64,000 bases of DNA from Thiomicrorhabdus sp041583835 (GCF_041583835.1 NZ_JBFHFC010000007.1:80502-144501); one strand, 5' to 3'. Shown: positions 11,146-20,440, numbered from the stretch's first letter. Notes: a model not told the origin generated them from the letters alone. Numbers and translations are program-made.

Positions 11146-11853
11146 TTATGACGAAGTAAGCGCTTCTTTTAGCTTGATTGCAAAACCATTACTATAGCGT
11201 AAATCATAAACTTGTGCTGATTTTCTAAACCCATCCTTCAACTGCGGATAAGCGGCGACAAAACGCTTCAATTTATGTTGTTCATCGTGGCGATCCAAAA
11301 TAAGCGTCGGCCCGTCCATGATTTGAATATTCCACACGCCATCCACGGATTCCTGCAAACGTGAAATGGACCAATTCAATCCTTGTAAAGCCGATTGTAA
11401 TTCGGCCAATTTCAAGAGCAACTGCTTAGAGTCCTCAAGTTTACCGTCCAAACGCACAAAACGTTCGTAGCCATCCAATCGATTAGGGAAAAACACTTCT
11501 CCCTTATGATTCACCAATCCGGTTTCACCCCAACGTGCGACCGGCGACTGTTCCTCAATTGATATTCTCAGCTGATTAGGCCAGCTGCGTTTGACGACCG
11601 CCTGATTGACCCAATCCAAGTGCATCAAGTCAGCCTGAATCTTATTGAGTTCAACCCCCCAGAACGACTTACCCAGATAAGGCTGCAACACTTTTTCCAC
11701 TTCTTGGCGACTGAGCTGTTTCAAATCGGTGGTAATCTGAAACTCTTGAATCGGTCGATCACTGGTCACTTCCTGGTGAAACAGAAACCAGATACCTGCC
11801 CCGATCACAACGATTAACGCTAATCCCAACCAAATCGACTTACGACTTTTCAT
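11146..11853 (-). CDS. ftsQ: Cell division protein FtsQ
   Basis: Bitopic membrane protein that links FtsA/FtsZ-stage and later divisome proteins through FtsB and FtsL. A short cytoplasmic tail is followed by one membrane segment (about residues 6-24), then a POTRA domain (IQEFQITTDLKQLSRQEVEKVLQPYLGKSFWGVELNKI region) and a beta domain. The frame can extend to a TTG at 11871. I chose the ATG at 11853 because it places a basic residue cluster right before the membrane segment. About 235 residues, slightly short for the family but complete. Confidence 0.92.
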   Translation of the reverse strand: MKSRKSIWLGLALIVVIGAGIWFLFHQEVTSDRPIQEFQITTDLKQLSRQEVEKVLQPYLGKSFWGVELNKIQADLMHLDWVNQAVVKRSWPNQLRISIEEQSPVARWGETGLVNHKGEVFFPNRLDGYERFVRLDGKLEDSKQLLLKLAELQSALQGLNWSISRLQESVDGVWNIQIMDGPTLILDRHDEQHKLKRFVAAYPQLKDGFRKSAQVYDLRYSNGFAIKLKEALTSS

Positions 11854-11895
11854 CTCGATCAATTCACTCAAGCCCCGTCACTAAAGCACAACCAA

Positions 11896-12798
11896 TCACA
11901 AGGTGCTTGCCAGAATTTCAACCACCAACCGGTCGAAAGAACGGCCGGTCGCTTTTGCCGCCATCGGAACCAAACTGTGATCCGTCATCCCCGGAACCGA
12001 ATTCAACTCGATCAACCACGGCTGATTGGATTCATCCAACATAACGTCGATCCGCCCCCATACTTTCGCGCCAATCACATCAAAAGCATGCAGAACCATC
12101 TGCTGAATTTTCGATTCCAAAGCTTCCGGAAGACCGCACGGACAAATATACTGCGTATCGTTTGATTTATATTTGGCATCAAAGTCGTAAAAGTCATGCG
12201 ATGTTTCCAACCGAATCAGAGGCAAAGCTTCGCCATTAAGAATCCCGGCGGTAAATTCGGAACCTGTGATCCATTGTTCGATTAAAACTTCCGAGTCGAA
12301 CTGCTGGGCATAAGCAACCGCTTCTTCCAGATCGGATAAATTACCTACCTTGCGCATTCCAATACTTGAACCTTCATGACTAGGTTTGACAATCACCGGA
12401 AACGGTATTGAAAACGCTTCGCGATCAAACGGGTTATTGTCTGAAATCCAAACAAAATCAGGGGTCGGCAGACCCGCTCCGCGCCACATCCATTTAGTAC
12501 GCAACTTATCCATTGCGACGGCGGAAGCCGCCATACCGCTACCGGTAAAAGGAACACCCAAGTCTTCCAACACCGCTTGGACTTTACCGTCCTCACCCCA
12601 GCGACCGTGGAGAGCGATAAAAACCCGATCGTACTGCCGGGCGATTGCCTGCAAATCATCCAAGGTTGAAACGTCACACGCCGTCGCATCGATCTTCTGA
12701 CGTTGCAACGCTTGAGCGACAGCTGTTCCGCTCTTTAAAGAAATCTCTCTTTCTGCGGCCTTACCACCCATTAACACCGCGACTTTTCCAAATTCCAC
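11896..12798 (-). CDS. ddl: D-alanine--D-alanine ligase
   Basis: ATP-grasp enzyme making the D-Ala-D-Ala dipeptide for the peptidoglycan stem. The 300-residue protein has the N-terminal VLMGGKAAEREISLKSG motif, VIVKPSHEGSSIGM of the ATP site, and the C-terminal ELNSVPGMTDHSLVP metal/substrate motif. It begins with GTG overlapping the murC stop by one base (TAGTG), which implies translational coupling. murB, which commonly sits between murC and ddl, is absent. Confidence 0.96.
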   Translation of the reverse strand: MEFGKVAVLMGGKAAEREISLKSGTAVAQALQRQKIDATACDVSTLDDLQAIARQYDRVFIALHGRWGEDGKVQAVLEDLGVPFTGSGMAASAVAMDKLRTKWMWRGAGLPTPDFVWISDNNPFDREAFSIPFPVIVKPSHEGSSIGMRKVGNLSDLEEAVAYAQQFDSEVLIEQWITGSEFTAGILNGEALPLIRLETSHDFYDFDAKYKSNDTQYICPCGLPEALESKIQQMVLHAFDVIGAKVWGRIDVMLDESNQPWLIELNSVPGMTDHSLVPMAAKATGRSFDRLVVEILASTL

Positions 12799-14192
12799 TA
12801 ACTTTCACCTTCACACGTATTCTGCCATTTTTTGGCGAGCTGACCAATATTACCCGCGCCCATCACCAGCAGCAGATCATCGTCCTGCAATACCTCTTCG
12901 GCAATCAATTCGAGTTGATCGAAATCTTCCGCATAAATGCCCTGCTGACCGCCCCTCAAACGCATGGCTTGAAGTAACGATTTGGAATCGAAAGTAGGAA
13001 TCACGGCTTCACCCGCGGCATAGATTTCCGTCAGAATAACAACGTCGGGTTCCAATAATGACTGGACGAAATCGTCGAATAAATCGCGCGTTCTTGAATA
13101 GCGATGCGGTTGAAACACTAATACAAGGCGTTTTTCAGGGAACGCCTCTCTCGCAGTACGAATGGTCGCCGTCAATTCAGTCGGATGGTGACCGTAATCG
13201 TCCACCAACGTCACTTTATGACCGGCAATTAAGCAGTTAGGATAGACTTCAAAACGTCGGCCGACGCCACCGAATTGGCTTAAAGCCTGTTGAATCGCTT
13301 CCACCGACACATTCAGTTCCAAACCTACCGCAATCGCCGCCAAAGCGTTTTGGACGTTGTGCAAACCGGGAATATTCAATGTGACATCAAAGCTGCGCTC
13401 TCTCCCGACCAGAACCTGAAATTCCATCTTAAGACCTTGCGATCTGACATTAATTGCCCGAATGTCTGCATCCTCATGAAAACCGTAAGTCATTAATTTA
13501 CGGGTTAACTTAGGCAGCATCTCGCGAACATTCGCATCATCCAAACAGACGATCGCCAAGCCGTAAAACGGCAATTGCTGGATAAACTCAATAAACGTAT
13601 TCTCAAGGTTCTGATAATCCCCTTGATAAGTTTCCATGTGATCTTCATCGATATTAGTCACCACCGACACCATCGGAGCCAAATGCAAAAACGAAGCGTC
13701 TGATTCATCCGCCTCGGCAACTAAATACTGACTTGAACCCAAACGGGCATTGGCGCCGACCTGATTTAGCCGCCCTCCGATGACGAATGTAGGATCCAAC
13801 CCGCCTTGGGTCAAAACCGCGGCCGTCAAACTCGTTGTGGTGGTTTTACCGTGGGTCCCGGCAATCGCGATCCCGAAACGCATACGCATCAGTTCCGCCA
13901 ACATTTCAGCGCGGGGAATCACCGGGATTCGAGCTTCTTTGGCCCAAGAGACTTCGGGATTATCGACAGGAATGGCGGTTGAAACCACCACTACATCGGA
14001 CTGTTTCACATGTTCGGCGTCGTGCCCCAACTGAATCAGGGCGCCTAATTCGATCAGCCTTGCCACGGTTGGATTGTGTTTCAAATCCGAACCGCTGACA
14101 ATGTAACCTAGATTTAAACAGACTTCCGCTATGCCGGCCATCCCAACACCGCCGATACCGACAAAATGAATCTGTTTAACTTTTTCTTTCAT
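12798..14192 (-). CDS. murC: UDP-N-acetylmuramate--L-alanine ligase
   Basis: Adds L-alanine to UDP-MurNAc, the first amino acid of the peptidoglycan stem. The 464-residue protein has the N-terminal Rossmann-like GIGGVGMAGIAEVC, the ATP P-loop GTHGKTTTTS, the ADESDASFL segment and the C-terminal DDYGHHPTE motif. It opens the distal dcw block. In most dcw clusters murG precedes murC directly; here murG is about 16 kb away. The 148-base gap upstream has no convincing promoter that I can defend. Confidence 0.97.
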   Translation of the reverse strand: MKEKVKQIHFVGIGGVGMAGIAEVCLNLGYIVSGSDLKHNPTVARLIELGALIQLGHDAEHVKQSDVVVVSTAIPVDNPEVSWAKEARIPVIPRAEMLAELMRMRFGIAIAGTHGKTTTTSLTAAVLTQGGLDPTFVIGGRLNQVGANARLGSSQYLVAEADESDASFLHLAPMVSVVTNIDEDHMETYQGDYQNLENTFIEFIQQLPFYGLAIVCLDDANVREMLPKLTRKLMTYGFHEDADIRAINVRSQGLKMEFQVLVGRERSFDVTLNIPGLHNVQNALAAIAVGLELNVSVEAIQQALSQFGGVGRRFEVYPNCLIAGHKVTLVDDYGHHPTELTATIRTAREAFPEKRLVLVFQPHRYSRTRDLFDDFVQSLLEPDVVILTEIYAAGEAVIPTFDSKSLLQAMRLRGGQQGIYAEDFDQLELIAEEVLQDDDLLLVMGAGNIGQLAKKWQNTCEGES

Positions 14193-14340
14193 TCAATACC
14201 ACTTATTTAACTTGTTCGTTGTTCTGATGACTTTTGACAATATGATACCGTGCTTTTTTGCAGGAATAGAGCGATTATTTACAATAAAAACGATTTTATT
14301 TCTCTTGCGACACATATTGAAGTGACAAATTACGCTGGGA

Positions 14341-14685
14341 TTATTGCAAGCTATGTTCACCGTCATCTTCCGAGGAGGAATCCATCGGGCCTGGCGACTT
14401 GACGGGTTGAGGAACAACCCAGAAATACTGGGCGAGCACAGCCGCCAATTCCGAAGGTTTTTTTAAAGGATCGGTCACTTCAAACGAACCGGAAGATACG
14501 CTTTTAACGAATTTATCCTGAATGGCCCGATCAATTAATTGCAATACAAGATCCACGTTTTCACCCAATAAGCGACCCTCTTCCGGGTTCCACCAAAGTA
14601 ACAGCGGTTTAAATTCCTGCTCAAACTCGGGCAAAGGCAAAAGTTCTAATTGAATCCAATCTAGAGGGGCGTGTTCGGTTGTCAT
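14341..14685 (-). CDS. Unrecognised 114-residue protein at the end of the suf operon
   Basis: I do not recognise the family. The protein is acidic overall, soluble by appearance, with a tryptophan-rich N-terminal half (DWIQLELLPLPEFEQEF, LLLWWNPEEG), a central helical stretch and a low-complexity acidic tail (SSSEDDGEHSLQ). It starts 23 bases after the sufS stop with AAGG about 10 bases before the ATG, so it looks like a real, co-transcribed gene. A shorter overlapping ORF in another frame was set aside. A role in Fe-S assembly is only a guess from position. Confidence 0.72.
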   Translation of the reverse strand: MTTEHAPLDWIQLELLPLPEFEQEFKPLLLWWNPEEGRLLGENVDLVLQLIDRAIQDKFVKSVSSGSFEVTDPLKKPSELAAVLAQYFWVVPQPVKSPGPMDSSSEDDGEHSLQ

Positions 14686-14708
14686 TCGACAACCTTACAC
14701 GAATTGAC

Positions 14709-15938
14709 TTAAAGAAGCATCTCTTTTGCATCCATGACGGATGCAATTAAACGATCGATATCTTCTTTATTGTTGTACATACCTAGCGAGGCACGAATGG
14801 TCGCCGGAATATTGAAATGTTGCATAACCGGCATAGCGCAATGATGACTGGCACGAACGGCAACGCCGTCCTGATCCATCAAGGTTGCCATATCGTGAGG
14901 GTGGACACCTTCCAATATGAAAGAAACCACCCCGCCCTTATTTTGGGCTTCACCGATGATCCTCACCCCTTCAACCTGCTTAAGCTTCTCGGTTGCATAT
15001 TCAAGCAATTCCGCTTCATAAGCGGCGATTCGCTTTAAACCGACAGACTGCATGTACTGCATAGCCGCACCCAGCCCGATCGCACCGGCAATATTCGGAG
15101 TACCTGCTTCGAATTTATAAGGCAAAACGTTATATTCGGTCTTTTCAAAAGTCACCGAATAGATCATGTCGCCGCCGCCCTGATAAGGTGGCATAGCCTC
15201 AAGCAACGCTTCTTTCGCATACAAGACGCCGATTCCTGTCGGACCATACATTTTGTGCCCGGAGAGAGCGTAAAAATCGCAATCCAAATCTTGAACGTCG
15301 ACCTGCATATGCGGCGTAGCCTGAGCTCCGTCAACCAACACCTTAGCGCCGACCGAACGTGCGATTTCGGCCATTTCCTTAACCGGATTGATCGTTCCCA
15401 ACGCATTCGACATGTGCGTGATCGCCAGCAACTTGGTTTTTTCGGAAACCAACCCTTTCAAAGCATTCAAGCAAATTTCACCGGCATCGTTCATGCGCAA
15501 CACCGTCAAACGAATGCCCATCTGATCACGTAAAAGCTGCCATGGAACGATATTGGAGTGATGTTCCATTTCGGTCACGATCACTTCATCGCCCGCCTTC
15601 AGGTTGGCTCTTCCCCAACTATGCGCCACTAAATTAATCGCTTCCGTCGTACCACGGACAAACACGATTTCTTTAGTCGACCTTGCATTCAAAAACTGTC
15701 GGCTGATTTCACGCGCACCTTCATACAATTCGGTAGCACGCTCGCTTAACCCGTAAACACCGCGGTGCACATTGGCATTTTGCTCGCGGTAATAACGGTC
15801 AATCGCTTCGATCACCGCCAAAGGCTTTTGGGATGTGGCACCGCCGTCTAGATATACCAACGGGTGGCCGTTTTCTGTCTGATTCAGAATCGGAAATTGA
15901 GCTCGAATTTGAGCGAAATCTAAAACATTTTCACTCAT
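14709..15938 (-). CDS. sufS: Cysteine desulfurase SufS
   Basis: PLP enzyme that takes sulfur from cysteine and holds it as a persulfide for Fe-S assembly on SufBCD. The sequence shows the PLP lysine in ALSGHKMYGPTGIGVLY, the histidine motif EMEHHSNIVPW and the active cysteine in ASHHCAMPVM, typical of group II (SufS) enzymes. The frame extends to 15983, but the ATG at 15938 gives the normal family start (SENVLDFAQIRAQFP) and lies 5 bases after the sufD stop. No sufE or sufU partner is in this operon. Confidence 0.95.
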   Translation of the reverse strand: MSENVLDFAQIRAQFPILNQTENGHPLVYLDGGATSQKPLAVIEAIDRYYREQNANVHRGVYGLSERATELYEGAREISRQFLNARSTKEIVFVRGTTEAINLVAHSWGRANLKAGDEVIVTEMEHHSNIVPWQLLRDQMGIRLTVLRMNDAGEICLNALKGLVSEKTKLLAITHMSNALGTINPVKEMAEIARSVGAKVLVDGAQATPHMQVDVQDLDCDFYALSGHKMYGPTGIGVLYAKEALLEAMPPYQGGGDMIYSVTFEKTEYNVLPYKFEAGTPNIAGAIGLGAAMQYMQSVGLKRIAAYEAELLEYATEKLKQVEGVRIIGEAQNKGGVVSFILEGVHPHDMATLMDQDGVAVRASHHCAMPVMQHFNIPATIRASLGMYNNKEDIDRLIASVMDAKEMLL

Positions 15939-15943
15939 GGCCG

Positions 15944-17308
15944 TTATCCGTTTAACTTTTGCGACAAGCTTGAAGCAACCCAAGCCTTGATATCCGGATT
16001 ACCCACCTCTTCCAGAGGTTCCAACAAAAACGCTTCGGTGATCATGCGGATCGCCTGAGGTTTGGTGATGCCGCGCGCCTGCAAATAGAACACCTGATCC
16101 TTGTTGATTTGACCGGTAGCCGAACCATGGGAACATTTCACGTCGTCGGCGTAAATTTCCAATTGCGGCTTTGTGTCCATCTGCGCCGTGTTAGACAATA
16201 ACAAGTTTTTATTATCCATCTGACCGTCTGTTTTCTGTGCCGCTTGCGCCACTTTGATCATGCCGTTAAACACACCGACCGCCGAACCGTCCAACACATA
16301 CTTATGCAACTGACGGCTTACACCGTTCACTTGATTGTGTTCGGTATAAGTACGGGAATCCATAGTCTGCTGACCGCTTGCGTAACATGCGCTGTTCTGA
16401 GTACTTTCAATATGCTCGCCGTTCATCTGTAAGTGGTTCTGATGGCGTGAAGTCAAGCTCCCGGTTGCCGCATATAACGTATTGAACATACTGCGAGCAC
16501 CCTGGGAAACAAACTGGTTACCGAAATAATAACTCTTCTCCGCCTGCCCCTGAAAGACAACCTGCTTGAAACGAGCCTCTTCCGCCACTTCAATCTCGCT
16601 TACGACATTCGTCAATCCGCTAAACGCTTCATCCTGTCCTGCCGTCAAACTAACATAAGATTCAATCAAGGTCAGTTCGGCATTCTGCTCGACGATAATG
16701 CGATTACGCAAATTGGAAACATGCTGATTTTGAGTCTGCACATGCAATACGAAAATGGGAATCTCGACAGCCGTATTTCTGGAAACCTGTAAAAAATAAC
16801 CGTCTGAAAGCAACATCGTATTTAGAATGCCAAAAGGCTCTTTCTCGATTTCAGCCTGCGGCCCGATCAACTTTTCCGCCGATTCCGGAATATCCAAAAT
16901 GTCATTCATGGATTCAACCGACACCCCTTTAGGCAGGGAAGAAAGATCGTCAGATAAGTTTTCGCTGAACCAACCGTCAACCATCACAATGCGAGTCGCA
17001 GGATACGAAGGCAGAAAAGGCTGAATATCGCCTAAAGAGATCTGGCTTAGACCTTCAATACGGAAATGGGTTTGTACAAAATCGGTCAGCTTGGTGTAAC
17101 CCCAGTCTTCATCGCGACGGGTCGGAAAACCTTGCTGCATAAACGTCTGTTTTGCCTGCTGGCGCAAGGCAACGACATTGGCATGCTCGCACGCCTTGTT
17201 CAAATCATCAGACAGCTGCGCATAGTGCTCCATCGCAGCCTTAACGACAGGTGAGAACTTCTTAACCAATGGCTTATTCTCCCTGGTACTGCTGGATAAT
17301 GTCGTCAT
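15944..17308 (-). CDS. sufD: Fe-S cluster assembly protein SufD
   Basis: Scaffold subunit that pairs with SufB and the SufC ATPase. The C-terminal beta-helix family features include DVKCSHGSATGQINKDQVFYL and QARGITKPQAIRMIT. A start at 17308 is chosen because GGAGGAG lies 7 bases before that ATG; an upstream codon at 17329 has no such site. The start lies inside the end of sufC, so the two genes overlap by 35 bases and are likely translationally coupled. About 454 residues, near the family's usual size. Confidence 0.94.
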   Translation of the reverse strand: MTTLSSSTRENKPLVKKFSPVVKAAMEHYAQLSDDLNKACEHANVVALRQQAKQTFMQQGFPTRRDEDWGYTKLTDFVQTHFRIEGLSQISLGDIQPFLPSYPATRIVMVDGWFSENLSDDLSSLPKGVSVESMNDILDIPESAEKLIGPQAEIEKEPFGILNTMLLSDGYFLQVSRNTAVEIPIFVLHVQTQNQHVSNLRNRIIVEQNAELTLIESYVSLTAGQDEAFSGLTNVVSEIEVAEEARFKQVVFQGQAEKSYYFGNQFVSQGARSMFNTLYAATGSLTSRHQNHLQMNGEHIESTQNSACYASGQQTMDSRTYTEHNQVNGVSRQLHKYVLDGSAVGVFNGMIKVAQAAQKTDGQMDNKNLLLSNTAQMDTKPQLEIYADDVKCSHGSATGQINKDQVFYLQARGITKPQAIRMITEAFLLEPLEEVGNPDIKAWVASSLSQKLNG

Positions 17309-18032
17309 AACCGTTCTCCTCCAACTCATGTACCAGCTCGAAGCCGCCGGATTTTACGATGCGGCCGTTATACAGAACGTGCACATGATCAGGTTTGATG
17401 TAATCCAACAAACGCTGATAGTGAGTAACAACGATAAAACTTCTTTCCTCCGAACGCAGTGCATTGACGCCGTTAGCAACCACACGCAATGCGTCGATAT
17501 CCAAACCGGAATCGGTCTCGTCCAAGATGCATAATTTAGGCTCTAACAAAGCCATCTGAAAAATATCGTTACGCTTCTTCTCACCACCGGAGAAACCAAC
17601 GTTAACCGAACGCTCCAGCAAATCCGGACGCATGTTCAACAATTCGATTTTTTCTTGCGCATATTCGTCGAAATCGAACATATCGAAAGGCGGTAAACCT
17701 TTTTCTTCACGCACGGCATTAACCGCAGTTTGCATAAACAACTTGTTGCTGACGCCGGGAATTTCCACCGGATATTGGAAAGCCAAGAAAACCCCTTTTC
17801 TAGCTCGATCTTCCGTGTCCATTTCTAACAGATCTTGGCCTTCGAACTCAACCGAACCAGCCGTGACTTCGTAGTCTTCACGTCCGGCCAATACACTTGC
17901 AAAAGTACTTTTCCCGGAACCGTTAGGCCCCATGATCGCATGTACTTCGCCCGGTTTTACTTCTAGGTTCAATCCTTTCAGGATCTGTTTTTCTTCGATT
18001 TGCGCTTGCAGATTTTCGACTTTTAATAACAT
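17274..18032 (-). CDS. sufC: Fe-S assembly ATPase SufC
   Basis: Soluble ABC-type ATPase that drives conformational change in SufB-SufD. The 252-residue protein has Walker A GPNGSGKST, the signature FSGGEKKRND, Walker B LCILDETDSGLDIDAL and the switch histidine in VVTHYQRLL. It is the expected length. It lies 59 bases after sufB, and the sufD start is inside its 3' end. Confidence 0.97.
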   Translation of the reverse strand: MLLKVENLQAQIEEKQILKGLNLEVKPGEVHAIMGPNGSGKSTFASVLAGREDYEVTAGSVEFEGQDLLEMDTEDRARKGVFLAFQYPVEIPGVSNKLFMQTAVNAVREEKGLPPFDMFDFDEYAQEKIELLNMRPDLLERSVNVGFSGGEKKRNDIFQMALLEPKLCILDETDSGLDIDALRVVANGVNALRSEERSFIVVTHYQRLLDYIKPDHVHVLYNGRIVKSGGFELVHELEENGYDDIIQQYQGE

Positions 18033-18091
18033 GATTTTTAAATTCTTTTGATTAAATACTGATAATTCTTTTCGGCTGCCGATGTCGTCAA

Positions 18092-19576
18092 TTAACCGAC
18101 GGAACCTTCCAAACTGATCGCCAATAACTCTTCGGCTTCTTGAGCGAACTCCAGCGGCAATTCGCTGAACACCTCTTTACAAAAACCGTTTACGATCATG
18201 GAAATCGCATCTTGTTCGCTGATTCCACGCTGTTTGCAATAGAACAATTGATCTTCACCGATTCTCGAAGTGGTCGCTTCATGTTCGACCTGAGCGGTTG
18301 AATTCTCGACCTCGATATAAGGGAAAGTATGTGCTCCACATTGATCTCCGATCAACATCGAATCACATTGGGTGAAGTTACGTGCGCCTTCGGCTGAAGG
18401 GGCGATTTTAACCAAACCTCGATAAGTGTTATCGCTTTTACCGGCCGACAATCCCTTAGAAATGATCGTGCTACGAGTATTCTTACCGATATGAATCATC
18501 TTGGTTCCGGTATCCGCCTGCTGACGACGGTTCGTTAAGGCGACGGAATAGAATTCCCCGATCGAGTTGTCCCCTTTTAGGACACAACTCGGATACTTCC
18601 AGGTAATCGCAGATCCCGTTTCAGCCTGAGTCCAAGACAATTTTGAATTTTTACCTTCGCAGATTCCGCGCTTGGTCACGAAATTCAAAATACCGCCTTC
18701 ACAGTCTTCGTCCCCCGGATACCAGTTCTGTACGGTTGAATATTTGACTTCCGCATCTTCATGCACAATGACTTCAACCACAGCGGCATGCAACTGATAG
18801 GTATCGCGCACAGGCGCAGAACAACCTTCCAGGTAGCTGACGTAACTGCCCTTCTCGGCAATCAGGATCGTTCTCTCAAACTGCCCGGTTTTGGCTTCGT
18901 TAATACGGAAATAAGTTGAAAGGTCGATTGGGCTTCTGACCCCCTCTGGAATGTAAACAAACGTTCCGTCGGAAGCAACCGCAGAGTTCAATGCCGCAAA
19001 ATAGTTGTCATGATACGGAACCACCGTACCCAAATATTTTTGAACCAATTCAGGATAGTCCTGCACGGCTTCGGAAAACGAACAGAAAATAATGCCCAAC
19101 TTAGCAAGCTCTTCTCTTTTGGTCGTAGAAACCGAAATCGAATCGAAAATTGCATCTACCGCGACGTTAGCGTCTTCACCTTGAATAGGCACGCCTAGCG
19201 CGGCAAAAGCCTTCGCCACTTCCGGATCAATCGTCTCCTCTTCGTCGGTACTGCAACTGCCGTCGCACGCACCGCATTCAGGAGCGGAATAGTAGCTATA
19301 GTCCTGATAGTCTAAAGGCTCGTATTCCGCTTTCGCCCAATGCGGTTCATCAAGCGTCTGCCAATGTTGAAACGCCTTAAGGCGAAAATCGAGCATCCAT
19401 TGAGGCTCATTTTTTTTAGCCGAAATGGCACGAACCACAGCTTCATTCAAACCTTTTTCAAAGGTTTCAACCGCCGTGGTTGTCACAAACCCTTCCTTAT
19501 AATGCTTGTTCTTGCTTAACAAGTCATTAATCTCTTGGTACTGGGTCTCTTCTTGTGTCACTTGTGCTTCTAACAT
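18092..19576 (-). CDS. sufB: Fe-S cluster assembly protein SufB
   Basis: Scaffold of the SufBCD complex on which Fe-S clusters form. The 494-residue protein carries PECGACDGSC near the N-terminus and conserved core segments (YVSYLEGCSAPVRD, VQNWYPGDEDCEGGILNF, KGLSAGKSDNTYRG, CDSMLIGDQCGAHTFPY). A purine-rich AGGTGA lies upstream of the ATG. It is the first gene of the suf operon, with a good sigma70 promoter at 19609-19637. No iscR/sufR regulator or sufA carrier gene precedes it. Confidence 0.97.
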   Translation of the reverse strand: MLEAQVTQEETQYQEINDLLSKNKHYKEGFVTTTAVETFEKGLNEAVVRAISAKKNEPQWMLDFRLKAFQHWQTLDEPHWAKAEYEPLDYQDYSYYSAPECGACDGSCSTDEEETIDPEVAKAFAALGVPIQGEDANVAVDAIFDSISVSTTKREELAKLGIIFCSFSEAVQDYPELVQKYLGTVVPYHDNYFAALNSAVASDGTFVYIPEGVRSPIDLSTYFRINEAKTGQFERTILIAEKGSYVSYLEGCSAPVRDTYQLHAAVVEVIVHEDAEVKYSTVQNWYPGDEDCEGGILNFVTKRGICEGKNSKLSWTQAETGSAITWKYPSCVLKGDNSIGEFYSVALTNRRQQADTGTKMIHIGKNTRSTIISKGLSAGKSDNTYRGLVKIAPSAEGARNFTQCDSMLIGDQCGAHTFPYIEVENSTAQVEHEATTSRIGEDQLFYCKQRGISEQDAISMIVNGFCKEVFSELPLEFAQEAEELLAISLEGSVG

Positions 19577-19608
19577 CGAATTTGTTCACCTAAACTTTAA
19601 TTCAGAGC

Positions 19609-19637
19609 ATTTTAGTTGGTTATTACCTAAATGTCCA
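19609..19637 (-). promoter_or_regulatory. Candidate sigma70 promoter of sufBCDS
   Basis: TGGACA (-35) and TAAAAT (-10) are separated by exactly 17 bases, each one base from consensus; transcription would start near 19602, about 26 bases before the sufB ATG. The spacer and -10 contain one arm of a 9-bp inverted repeat (see 19613-19672). Confidence 0.7.
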
Positions 19638-19672
19638 CATTCAGACCGATAAACGCCCAAAACAACCAACTA
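19613..19672. repeat. 9-bp inverted repeat flanking the suf promoter
   Basis: TAGTTGGTT (19613-19621) and its exact complement AACCAACTA (19664-19672) bracket the suf -35 element, the proximal arm overlapping the -10 region. The spacing of about 51 bases centre to centre is near five helical turns, which would suit two bound dimers or a loop. The sequence does not match the IscR site types I know. Confidence 0.5.
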
Positions 19673-19694
19673 TTTTACCTTACATTTCAAATGG

Positions 19695-20438
19695 TTAAGA
19701 AACCAACATACTCGCTTGAATAATTTCCTTTAACCAAGCCTCGTTCAAATCGATTCCTTCAATTTTGATCCAACCCGATTCCGCCTCGGGAATTGCTGCA
19801 AACGTATCCCATCGAAACGGAGTCGCCTCAACTGCCACTCGGTTTTCGTACTCAACAGTATCGACTACCGCTTGAACTCGCCAGATCTGCATTCCCAAGT
19901 TTTGTCTTGAATTGTCCAACCCCATCAAAAGATGGTCCAGACAAACCCGGCCGACATCAAACTTGAACGACTGCAACGCCTTATCGCTCGCGGCCAATGC
20001 GGAAAAAGCGGCTGGCTTTTCAGTCTTATCGGCCACCGCCTCAAACCCGCACCATCCTTTTGGTATTTGTCGGTTTAGAAAGCGCATGATCGGTTTATCC
20101 GGATAACGCTGTTTAACCCATCGACCCCAAAACAGCTGATCGTCCAACTCCGACGCCTCCATAAAATTGAATACCACGCCATCGGCGGCACTCACCAAGG
20201 ATTCCAACTGTTTAACGGCCAAAGGATCGTGATTCGACTGCAACCCTGAACGCACATCGATCACACACCAGGTCTGATCGAAATCCTCAGACCGGTCCGA
20301 CGGCAAAATATCCGAAGAGGGATGAATATTTTCCGGCTTACAACCCAACTGTTCGACCAACGCTTGTTTTAAACGCTGCTTTCCCGAGCCCGGCAAGCCA
20401 AGCAAAGAGACCGTTGCATGCATCAATTCACAACTCAT
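19695..20438 (-). CDS. CobW/COG0523-like P-loop protein linked to zinc uptake
   Basis: About 247 residues. The N-terminus has a P-loop, GLPGSGKQ (14-21), and a Walker B-like strand (WCVIDVRSGL). The C-terminal part (MQIWRVQAVVDTV..., SGWIKIEGIDLNEAWLKE) resembles the CobW C-terminal domain of COG0523 metallochaperone GTPases. The CxCC metal motif usual in that family is missing, and the guanine-specificity motif is unclear (FLNRQ). The start is 2 bases after the znuA stop, and downstream ATGs would still keep the P-loop. Position directly behind znuA suggests a role in zinc allocation; this is inference. Confidence 0.65.
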   Translation of the reverse strand: MSCELMHATVSLLGLPGSGKQRLKQALVEQLGCKPENIHPSSDILPSDRSEDFDQTWCVIDVRSGLQSNHDPLAVKQLESLVSAADGVVFNFMEASELDDQLFWGRWVKQRYPDKPIMRFLNRQIPKGWCGFEAVADKTEKPAAFSALAASDKALQSFKFDVGRVCLDHLLMGLDNSRQNLGMQIWRVQAVVDTVEYENRVAVEATPFRWDTFAAIPEAESGWIKIEGIDLNEAWLKEIIQASMLVS

Positions 20439-20440
20439 AA

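Noticed and set aside
14193..14417. 74-residue leftward ORF between murC and the unknown suf-linked gene
   Set aside because: Overlaps the better-supported 114-residue gene in another frame, has no good ribosome site and looks like low-complexity intergenic translation.
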